In this document: positions 1 to 9,700 of the stretch, in pieces
Layout of the letters: the number at the start of each line of letters is the position of its first letter
Numbering within the stretch: position 1 is the first letter of the stretch
NCBI GenBank assembly: GCA_900617975.1
Contig: UZAE01000837.1
Location: 1-17,725, forward strand
DNA from: Rodentolepis nana
Taxonomy: Eukaryota > Platyhelminthes > Cestoda > Cyclophyllidea > Hymenolepididae
Reading direction: 5' to 3'
Length of the DNA stretch: 17,725 bases
Notes under the pieces: model-generated
What the model saw: the letters and a program-made list of their open reading frames with translations, nothing else
What the model was told of the DNA's origin: nothing
Database searches by the model: none
Made by a program: the position numbers and the translations under genes

Positions 1-130
1 AAATGGCAGGCGTTTTGATAGTTATCATTAGCCCTGGAGCTGACTTCGGGGCTTCACGAAGAGGAGAAGGGACATCAAAGTGACAAAAAGTCGAGATGGG
101 AGACAGAATAATGATTCACAGAGGTAAAAG

Positions 131-150
131 AGACAGACAGACAGACAGAC
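131..150. repeat. (AGAC)5 microsatellite
   Basis: Five perfect tandem copies of AGAC lie just downstream (minus-strand sense) of the left ribozyme. It is a simple tetranucleotide repeat and likely length-polymorphic. On the minus strand it reads GTCT repeats within the putative 5' UTR of the left element. Confidence 0.9.
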
Positions 151-249
151 ACAAAGGTATAAAAAAGGTAAGATGAGTACTGTGAAAGGGGTCGAATATG
201 AAAAATAGTCGGGCCATAGAAATTTGAAGTCAGAAGTCAACTGCCGATC

Positions 250-322
250 AATAGACTTTTTTGCCGTATAAGTATACGTTGCCCAAGGTGCACCACGTGG
301 AGGTAAGTCTATTGGGCACCTC
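250..322 (-). ncRNA. HDV-like self-cleaving ribozyme, left copy (antisense to GOGAT)
   Basis: A nested double pseudoknot can be drawn on the minus strand. P1 is 7 bp, GAGGTGC (322-316) with GCACCTT (291-285), beginning with a G.U wobble at the predicted cleavage site. J1/2 is CC. P2 is 9 bp, AATAGACTT (313-305) with AAGTCTATT (258-250). P3 is ACC/GGT (304-302 with 294-292), closing a 7-nt L3, TCCACGT. P1.1 pairs the CC of L3 with the GG following P1. The joining segment GGGCAAC is identical to that of the viral ribozyme. P4 is CGTAT/ATACG (278-274 with 269-265). J4/2 is GCAAAA with the candidate catalytic C at 263. No helix is broken, so activity is plausible; it has not been tested. Confidence 0.85.
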
Positions 323-324
323 CT

Positions 325-340
325 GTTCTAATATTAGAAC
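325..340. repeat. Perfect 16-bp palindrome beside the left ribozyme
   Basis: GTTCTAATATTAGAAC is its own reverse complement across all 16 bases. It lies 2 bases beyond the predicted 5' end of the left ribozyme-headed element, in what should be host DNA at the insertion junction. It may be chance in AT-rich sequence, or may relate to the target site; no target-site duplication can be tested because the other end is off the window. Confidence 0.8.
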
Positions 341-2479
341 GTAGAAATTTCAAAGCGAAATTTCGACAGAAGGTAAAAGTAAATATTCTTGCAGGCACTT
401 CTGATTATTTATGAGGAAAAAGAACTTGAATTTGAAGATAAACAGCGAGTTTAAGATCTTTTGCCTTAAGTAGAGATGGGCGCCATAATCGCAGAAATTT
501 ATGAATTTGGATAAGTAAGGGATAGGACTGAGGGTGAAATGTACTATCTTTGAGGATAATACATGTAACTATTTATTGGTAATGATCCGATAATTACTCA
601 TTCAAATTCAGTAGTGCAAGATAGATCACTTAGCGTTTGGCATTTGTGTCTTTTTAGTAATTCTTTATGGTAGTTTTAGTAGTATTTGAATTATTATCCT
701 ACCAATTGGGTTCGTATTGGAGGAATTTGTATTGAATGCGGAGAATTCATTTTCTATTTTGCTCCTCGTCATTGATGGAAATAATCTTTACACAGATCAC
801 CTTGGCCACGCATGCCTAAAGGACACCATCTACTCGCCACCTACCTACGTATTTGTTTCAGAATTGCAATTCGGTTTTGAACTTGCTTTATCTTTCACAG
901 TTAAAATCGACCAGACAATTAATTGTGTCTAGCACTTTAAAGCCCATTTAGGGTAATGCTGTGTGTACCGTATTGTATTCACATGAATGAATGATGAATC
1001 ATCACCTCGCTTACGTACGTCATGAAATCCCCGTGACTTCTGGTGCTTTGGCGACGTTTTTTGTCAAAAAAGACAAATTTTTAGCATTTACGCGTTGTTT
1101 GTGTCGCACATGGCTTATTTTTCCCATCTCCTTTCTCGGCAGTGATAAAATATTTATGGGGTAGAGAGTTCCTAAATCATTGTTAACACACTCAGTGAAA
1201 TATGCAAAATATTTGAACCTTCTCGATAGATGTATTCATTTATGCATAGTGGATCCTTACGTGCCGATGTGGGAGAAATCGAGTATTTGAACATTAGAGA
1301 GTAGTTATTTACATTTTTCTTCTCTAAAACAAAGGAAATGGTTACCTAGCAATTAATAGCTATTTCAGTCATATCATCAAAATTAAGTCATTCTTAATGC
1401 CTTTCTTACAATGTTTTTTTGGGTACTCCAATATGCTCCTCCCATTTTAGCTGGTAAAATTTTGTTACCTTTCTTGTGGATATTAAGGGATTATAAGTTT
1501 AATTTGACTATTTTCTTTTATGGTTGACCAATTTATTTTCCTCAGACATGATTTACATCGATCTATACTTGTCAGCGAACCGCAACCCCATCCAGACTCC
1601 ACGTTGACTGAGTCGTGTTTCCCACGTTTTTGCGACTTATGATTTATGCTAATTCATTTTACTAAGCGAATATCGCTGACTCTTCAATAATAACCCTCGT
1701 TTGGAGACCTCCTCTCTTCTATCTGAAATCTTGAATGTTTCATTTATACTTCTAGGCTGTTTGATTGTTTGCTTGGCTTTTACTTGAAATTGAATGGCTA
1801 TAATATTCATATTCACTAGCCTATTTGACCTGTTCCTGCATATTGCGTATAGTCAAGTTTCCTGTTGTTAGGTAAAGTTCTTTGCAATTCTCCACAAGTT
1901 ACTTTACACGTCGAGATTATAATCAGTACCAGATTTGAAGTAAAAAATAACACTTGAGCTAATTTTTTGCCTGGAAGAGAAGAAAGACTTTTATCTTTTT
2001 CAGTCCTAACGGCTCATGGTATCTCCTATATATAAATTCAGCGGTTCATGAATTTGACTAGAAAAAAAAGTGGGTGAAGAGAACGTACAAGTTCATGCAT
2101 CTATCTAGTACCTAAGGTTGTTAAAAGAAGTAGTTTAAGTGAGATATACACGCACACCCTCCTCCCCCCTCCTCAATATGCTAGTTTGACGGGAAAGTGC
2201 GTGAACGCTCTTGTCACCATTGCCAACCCCACCAACACCAACACTTTTGCTTATGCTGCTTCTGAAACGACCACTAATCTACTCTACAACCACGCCTGCA
2301 GCTGCTTACTAATCAATAAAGGTAGAGAAGGGGTATAACCCTGCTAGGCTGGCAAGCAGGTAGAGCAGGGGACAGGGCGCCTATTGGGAAACAGAGGGCT
2401 GCAAGCTACTGGCGGCAAATGCGTTCATGCGCATGCTCTCACGTGCGTGCTCACCTGGATCATATTAATCTTGGGGAGT

Positions 2480-2509
2480 GGGGGGGGGGGGGGGGGGGGG
2501 AGAGAGAGA
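2480..2509. repeat. G(21) homopolymer followed by GA repeat
   Basis: Twenty-one consecutive G residues (2480-2500) run directly into an AGAGAGAGA tract. The run could fold as a G-quadruplex on the + strand and could pair with the C(9) run 30 nt downstream. Length in the assembly may be unreliable because homopolymers are error-prone. Confidence 0.85.
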
Positions 2510-2529
2510 CGACAGTGAAATGGAGGCTG

Positions 2530-2538
2530 CCCCCCCCC
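2530..2538. repeat. C(9) homopolymer
   Basis: Nine C residues just downstream of the 21-G run and therefore complementary to part of it. The pair could form a short G/C hairpin in RNA from either strand. Confidence 0.7.
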
Positions 2539-3554
2539 TTCCCACAAGCTGATTGAAAAGTTAATTTACTTCTCTCAGAACTTAATCTCTCTCCTTTCTA
2601 TTCTGTGGTATTCCTTTGTGCTACTGAAGGCGGGGGTCACTTCCAATTTTCTTTTCTATTACTGTAAATAAGCTCAATATTATTCACGGTGTCATTTGTT
2701 ATCATTTACTCAATTCACTTATTCTGCTTTCCATTTCTGGCTCACCGGAAGTATTTGATCTGGTTTAAAACCAGAATATTAGATCCCACAACCAAAAAAT
2801 CACTAACTTGATCAAAATCATAAATCATTTCTTTTTCTAATGGGTCCTTTCTTTAAAAAATGCCACCTAACAGAAGACTGATTAGCCTACGTCTTACCTC
2901 AGGGAAACTACTTATCATTAAAAATTCTTCTTATTTAAAAAAACTTGAATTGCGTTGATTCTAACAAGAAATTGTCACAGATTGGCTAAAATCGTACCAG
3001 ATAGTGATAAAATGATATAAAACGTTTGTTAGCCTAAAATGAATTTGAGTGCTTTAAATGCAAATCTAAAACCGGGTAATGTGTTTAACGTGGCTTGAAA
3101 TTTTAATTTGGGTTAAATTTAATGAGTTTTATTCGTCAAAGCTTCCTGTCAAAGTTCTGCTTTTTTGTGCATGGGCTCAAGGGCATGATGGCAGCGATGG
3201 GTAATTCAAGCTGAAAATTAATTTTTGTGAACTTGCTGTTGTAGATCCCTCTTTATGTTAATACGAGAAGCTAAATTTAACAAAAAAGGCTATATATCCC
3301 TGCATTTATAGCTGCATAAAATGACTAGATTTCTAATGTTCCTGTTTGGTGTTAAGTGCCCTCGCTTCAGAAGCACAAGTATATTGAAAAATAAAAACCT
3401 GATATCTGTTCCCCTTTCTCCCATTTCATCCTTCAGTTTACTTTTTAAAAATTATTTGCCAGAAATGTCACTTTAAAGAAACTTTACATAGTGATTTGTT
3501 TTTAGTAATGGTTAAAAGTTTTCAATTAATTTAAATTGCAATCTTCCCTCCTAG

Positions 3555-3769
3555 GCTGTTAACCTTGAACAACTTCACGCTGCTCGTGGACCGATCGAAC
3601 AAGCTGATGTGGAAGCCTTTTCCAAAAAGGCGGCAGCAGAACTTAGTGCGCTCAACGGTGGATGCAGCACTGGTACTGCCGACTCCCTCGTGCATGATCC
3701 TCGTCTGCCACTTTTTGGATTCACTCCAGAAAACATCAACATGCTTCTGCTACCCATGTTTAGTAATCA
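3555..3769 (+). CDS. GOGAT: GOGAT exon 1 (first visible): entry to the central domain
   Basis: Encodes residues 1-71 plus two bases of Gln72. The second half is diagnostic: [21 protein letters not shown] matches the family pattern just before the conserved GSMGND block. The first 45 residues are poorly conserved in the family. The acceptor is CCTAG at 3550-3554 and the frame opens with GCT. The donor is CA|GTAAGT, leaving phase 2. This is not the true first exon, since the glutaminase domain must precede it. Confidence 0.93.
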
Positions 3770-6700
3770 GTAAGTTAACTGAATTTACAACTTGACGGTT
3801 ACAGAGTCGCTTGCAAAAGACCTTGATCTACCTAGGTCAATAAGAAAACATAGATATTTAGTTTTCGTAAAAAAGACTAATAAGTATGACTGTAGGTATC
3901 TAAATTATCCTGACTTGTCAGGCTGAGATAATTCTTCTGCTACAGGAAAAGTTGATTCAGCCCTAGTTGCATAATCAAGAAGAAAACGTAGAATATTTTA
4001 AGCACCAAAATGACCACAGTGATGAGATTTTCAGTAAAAGTAGCAGTTTTGTTCATTCTTCCTGTCAAGGCTGGCTACTTACTGCAGAATACTAATGACA
4101 TTAGGCATGGTAAATTAAGTACCCTGTGGCCTTGGGCCATGTTAGGAAGTCCTTGTTTTTTGCTCCAAAATGACGTAGACGCTGTCCACATACATCATAT
4201 TTGAATCCCTCTTGACTGAGAATTAATATCATATTTCGTATTAAATAGATTTCTCCAAGAAAACCGTATTGAGATTCAGCTCCTCTAAGCACTTCTTTGC
4301 TTTCTATTGTTTGTCATAAGCTAGAGAAAAGAGGAACGCATCTCCTTTTCATCATATGCCTGTCATAGTCATTTCTATTGTCATGCATTTTTAAGGCTAT
4401 TTTCTTTTCATAGTCTAATTAAATGTTATGGTCAGTGTGGTGTGGTGCCTCTCTAAGCGAAGGACCTCGTCAAATGGTCAACTGAATTCTTCAAAGGTAG
4501 AAAGTTGAATTAGCTGTCCTTCCGACTGAATATTTAAAAAAAACTAAACAAAATTAGGAAAATGTAGATGGCTCAATTGTTTCGACTCTTCCAACTTTTT
4601 CTGTGGTTGGTCAATTCACGAGTCATCGAAACAAGCCTGTCTACGGGTTCTGCTCATGACAACTGTCTAACGGGTAAAAAGTACAAATCGGTCGGTTTGT
4701 GAGGCTCTGTCTAAGCTACCGCCACTCAGTTCTTTGTGAATAATAGGTTTGAGTTATTTGATGTCACTAATGTTTATTTTAATCCATTTGATGAAATGGT
4801 TCGAGTCTCAGTTACATTTAGCCAAGATGGTTAAAGCTTCCAAAATGTAATTTACTAAGGGTGAGACAAGTGATATGTAATTATTCTGCCATCAAGAAAA
4901 GATTTTCACCTACTTCCAGTTTCCATTGTCATCTCAATCAATACCTCTGTTTTTTCTCATGGAACCTTTGCTGCTTTCTGCTGTAGATAACTTTGATTCA
5001 AAAATCAAGACGGCTGCGCCAACCATTTTTTATTCCTTGTGAGGCTGTTTAAGTGGTCATAAAAACTTGAAAAAAAAAATTCGTTGGGCCTCATTGATGT
5101 CATTTCGTTTTAATTCACTTAGCTCAAGTTAAATGAGAGTTAACTTGTGCCTATGATCACAATTTGAGTACTAATTTAATTGATAAAAGTTTTTTTGCCC
5201 TAGTTAACTAATAGACAGGCTTGTATATTACCCAAGTGACTTTCCCTTAACAAACAGGTCTCCCTTTTAACCACACCTTTTTAATGGATTAGTTTTGAGG
5301 CAGGCACATGTTGGCTTAGATTAGAAAGAGAAGAGAATGCATTTGTGGTCGCATTGCATCTTGAAGTGTTCCTCCTATTTGGTTGCGCTTCATTTGCCCC
5401 TATGCTCTATGCTAATAATGGAAATAACGAATCGGAATTACACGTTTTCGTTAGAGAAACGGGGCTTTTTGAGCTGACCAAAGGCTAATCAGACATTTCC
5501 TTGCAATTTGAACTTTATGGAGAATTATCGTGCGTTCATATTACTTTATGCTTGATTAGATCCAACTTTGTGAAAGGTAAGGAGAAATTGTTGGAATCCC
5601 AAGTCGGGGTGCCTAGAGTTCAGAAATCTCGAATACCTTGTTTACAAAGAACACAGTGATACATGACTTGAAAATGGGCTGAAAATGGTCTTTGTTCTTA
5701 TCCATTCTCTAGTTTTTCAAACTATTTTACTAATATTATCTGAAATAATACTGCTTAGGTATATGAAGAGTTATAAACAGTTGAAAAGTACTATTTCCAG
5801 GGAAGGTGCTCTTGTCTTATATATTTTGACTAAAACTACTCATCTAGTTTGTATTTTTTTATCACTATGAATGTTTAGCCTTTCGAAACATGTTTCATTG
5901 CAACTGCCATTCGTTGCATGTTTTTTTTCGCGTTGGACGGAATTATTTATAGTAATCTAAGCAGCTCTTGAAATTTTTATTCGTAATTTCTGTCAACTAT
6001 TGTCAATGAAAGTAGCTAGCTATCTACTTATCAACTTAAGGTATCTCCTTATTCTCTTTCTGGTGTAGAAGAACCCCGTTTATGGAATCTAGCTTATTAT
6101 TATTCAACCATTCAGAAATAGTCACGGATTGAAAGTCCATCAGCAGTGAAGTATTCATGGTGGAATTTGTATTTGAAAGGAATCAAAGGTAAACGAGGAA
6201 ATAAATTTGAAGAACTGACTCAACAGCCTTTAAGTATTAACAGTACTTGAATATAAGCTGCTGGCTTAGGATTTTAACTTGGTTGATCTGGAGTATCTAT
6301 TTTTCTTCCACTTTCAATTTTTAGGTTGGTTTAGCTTGAGATTCACAGTTGAATTAGCAAATTAAGGGAATTGCTTTTCCTAATCCCTCAATTTTGAGTG
6401 TTAAAGGGATGGACTGTCCATTAGCAAATCAAATATGATTAAGTTTTACAGATTTTCAATTTTGTCTGCACCAGTGTATCATAGTAACACAAAATCCGCG
6501 ATTGAATTAGATTAATAAAAACAAAATTGGCCTCCTTTTACTGCCCCTTCTCTTTACCTCCCCTCTCTCCTCCTCTCTTCTCTTTCTATTTGATGAAATT
6601 TAGATTTCGCTCCACTGACTTTGAACGGGCCAGTAAATTTTCTTCTTGAGAATAGGCTCTTCCAATAATGTCCATCGATTTGTTGATTCAAGCTTTTATT

Positions 6701-9700
6701 GGCGAAAAGGCGTTCAAACATAATTTAAAATGGATTTATTAAAAGATGGTATATACAAGGTGGGATGCAAACTTTTCGTCAGCTCAGATTACCCGTAATC
6801 GCATTGAACGGAATAACTCCGAGTTTCAGAGCAAGGGTTTTTGTTTAGCTTAATGTATTTTACAATTTTATTAATTCCACTAAGGAGGAAGGAGTTTACT
6901 TTTTAAATGTGTTGTACCTGACTTGATAAGGTCACGTTGGCAAGCATTTTGGGATGGTGGGGGGGGGGGGGGGGGGGATGGACTTATACAAAGTCTAAAA
7001 TGTGAATATCAACAACGGGTTGGGAAAGACCACTCAAATTATCGCGCGAATATTTATATTTCCCAATTTAGTAGATATTGTCCAAATAGGAAATTAAGTC
7101 AGAATTTGTAATCATAACGTACACTAGGATAATTGAGTGGAATATTTTTGTATGAGTTTAAGAAGAGAAGTTAATTTGTTTGCCGTTATCGTTAAAGCAG
7201 CGTCTGGAAAGAAAAACTATGCTTCAAACTATGACGTGTGCATAACGTACTCATAACAATGTTTAGTTCTATTGGCTATTTCGAAATCCAAAAAAATTGC
7301 CAGGCCGATACATGGAAGCAGCCGAGTTTATCAGGTCCAGTGATCCTGTGTATTACAGAATTAGCTATGAACCCAATTGCATTTAACAAAGTTATTCTAT
7401 GTAAATAAACATTTGGGGCTAGTCGCAGGTCCAAAATTATAACGTCTATAAAGTTCGTCCACTGTATAACTAAAGGAATTTATGCGGGAAAACTGAAAAA
7501 ATCTTTTCAAGTTTAGCTGGGTAAAACGTCATTCTGGATTGAAAATTGCATTGATTGTGAGGCGTTGCCTTTATTTCCTCATGCTTTGGCGATTGGCCTG
7601 AATTTAATTAGTTTAAAACCTTATTTTAATCCAAACTCATTGGCACCATTTTATCCACACTCTTATCTTTTCTCTTGCAAAACAACAGGAAAGAACCTCT
7701 AGGCTCTATGGGTAACGATGTACCTCTTGCGTGTCTTTCTGAGTACGATCCGCTGGTCTATGAATACTTCAAACAACTCTTCGCCCAGGTCACAAATCCA
7801 CCAATCGACCCATTCCGTGAAAGAATTGTCATGTCGCTGGTGAGCTAATTTCTAACTAAATTTTTTCCCAGCTTTCTTTGGGTGTCGGCCTTAAGTTCTT
7901 CTGTCTAAGCTATAAATAACATATTATTTATTTAGCCAGAAGTATAGAGAATTCCAATTTCATCTAAAACATTTGTTATGTAACAACCATGCAGTAGGCA
8001 ATATGAACTATGTATGTACTGGTCAAAACTAGGCTGTAAAGAGATGACCGAGATATCTTTCTTGTCCGCAAGACAGGCTTTGAGGTAAATTTCAAAATAA
8101 TAGGCCTAAATGAAACTGCTTTATTATACCTTCATGCTCCTTTATAAGCCAGCACTTATCTCTATGGATGTAGGATCGGGCCAGTTGCTCTTTGGTTTCG
8201 TAGACCATTGACTTACACAATAAACTGTTTTATATTAACTAACACTACTTTGAAAGGCTGTAGGAAAGGTTTGTATTTAGTTTAGTAACTAAAACACGTT
8301 CAAAAGATCAAAAGGCATTAATAAAAAACAAATATAGTTAAACATAGGACAAGTGAATTAATGCGTTCAGAAGTTTAGGAAGGTCTTTCCCTCCTACTTT
8401 GTATCGAAATGAGTAAAAGTAGTTTTCCTGATTTCAAACGGGCTTTAATCTTTGCATTTCGTTTTGTCAAAATAGTCTTGTCCAATTGGTCCAGAAGCGA
8501 ACGCGTTGGAGCCAAGTCCAATTCAGGCCCACCGTCTTTGGTTGAACCAACCCATTCTTTCCCTCTACGACATGCTTCTTTTCCGTTCTCTCCAAAATCC
8601 ACCACACCCTACTTTCAAGCCGCCAACCAGCTCTCAAGTCTACGGTTGGCGTTCTCGCCTCCTTGAGGCCTCTTTTGTCCTCCGTCCAGAAACAACCAAG
8701 GCTGATTTGGGCAACCTTCTCAAAGCAGCTCTTGAAAAACTCTGTTCTGACGCTGAACAAACTGTGAGGGAGGGTGTCAATATAATCATCATCTCAGATA
8801 GAAAGGTTAGTCCATCAATGGTACCAGTTCCTTCTCTACTTGCTGTCGGTGCTGTGCATCAACACCTGCTGAAGGTAAAGCTGAGAATGAAAGTCGGTTT
8901 GGTAGTAGAATCTGGTGACGCTAGAGAAGTACATCATTTCTGTACTCTTCTGAGCTTCGGTGCTGATGCCATATGTCCATATATGGTCTTCGAGATGATC
9001 AGGCGTCTTCGTGATGAAGGAATGCTCACTCCTACTGGTGCTGATCCATCAAAATCCAGTGATGAAGCTTTCTTCAAGAACTACGTGACAGCCATCGAAA
9101 ACGGAATTTTGAAGGTTTGCAAAAATGTTCACCATGTTACCTAAATTATTTCAGTAGATCATATATTACAATTTTCTTAGGTTATGGCCAAGATGGGTAT
9201 CTCCACACTGCAGTCCTATAAAGCTGCTCAAATCTTTGAGGCCGTGGGCTTGTCACAAGATGTTGTGGATATGTGCTTCACTAAGACGGCCTCACGAATT
9301 TCTGGTTCTGGATTTGCTATTCTTGCCTCTGAAATGTGCTCTCGTCATTCGAGAGCCTTCGGGTTGGTTCATACTGCTAATGGCACAATGGTTGATCCCC
9401 AACTGGAATGCACTTATTCTGCGAGCGGTGAAGAAAAATGCGCTCCGGGTGTCGGCTTATACGCAAGAAATCCTGGCTTTTATCACTGGAGACAGGGTGG
9501 TGAACGCCATATGAACGAACCTGCTACTATCGCTAAGCTTCAGGCGAGTTAAAATTTCCGCATGCTAGTCCACTTGAATTAAGATCGAATGTCCCTACTT
9601 ATAAGCATGATCAAAATAGCTCGATGGGGTCTAAGAGTTCATTTTTATCTATTTGCGAATAACCGATGACCAGCTCACGAAGCGTGGTTATTGACCTTGG

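Larger units (their letters stand above)
1..322 (-). mobile_element. Probable 5' end of a ribozyme-headed retroelement, running off the left edge
   Basis: Read on the minus strand, this begins at 322 with an HDV-like ribozyme (250-322) that closely matches the 5' end of the non-LTR element at the right edge. Similarity continues for about 20-25 nt past the ribozyme, with shared ATCGGCA and TTGACTTC blocks separated by a short indel, and then ends. The remaining 230 nt show no endonuclease or other recognisable coding sequence; a 70-codon open stretch at 28-240 (-) is low-complexity and hydrophobic and looks like chance. It could be a different LINE family with a longer 5' UTR, a non-autonomous derivative, or a ribozyme on degenerate DNA. 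The mobile-element call rests on the ribozyme alone. Confidence 0.5.
341..3554. other. Non-coding sequence upstream of the first visible GOGAT exon
   Basis: About 3.2 kb of mostly AT-rich DNA with no recognisable coding block in any frame. The N-terminal glutaminase domain expected upstream of the first visible exon (starting with a catalytic Cys after propeptide removal) is not found here. The stretch is most simply the 3' part of a long GOGAT intron, ending at the TAG acceptor at 3552-3554. It holds a G homopolymer plus GA repeat at 2480-2509, a C run at 2530-2538, and a relatively GC-rich patch at about 2150-2550. No promoter is apparent. Confidence 0.6.
3770..7688 (+). other. GOGAT: GOGAT intron 1 (3,919 bp)
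   Basis: A GT-AG intron with donor GTAAGT and acceptor AACAG. It is AT-rich with only short chance ORFs and no recognisable nested gene. It contains a pyrimidine-rich stretch at about 6531-6590 and a G(19) run at 6959-6977. No transposon protein or terminal repeat could be identified, though degraded repeats may be present. Confidence 0.85.

Noticed and set aside
28..240. 70-residue open frame on the minus strand at the left edge
   Set aside because: It is hydrophobic, Leu/Cys-rich low-complexity translation across a GTCT repeat, with a non-ATG opening and no motif; it is not a supportable protein.
250..322. Hammerhead ribozyme as the fold
   Set aside because: The conserved CUGAUGA and GAAA core is missing, whereas all HDV-type helices are present.
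717..932. 71-residue ORF upstream of GOGAT
   Set aside because: No similarity to any GOGAT domain or other family that I can recognise, no coding-like composition and no splice context; a chance ORF.
5685..5870. 61-residue ORF in intron 1
   Set aside because: Ile/Leu-rich translation typical of AT-rich intron sequence; no motif.
8375..8760. Overlapping ORFs on both strands at the start of exon 3
   Set aside because: They overlap the GOGAT frame, which is identified by conserved motifs; these are shadows.
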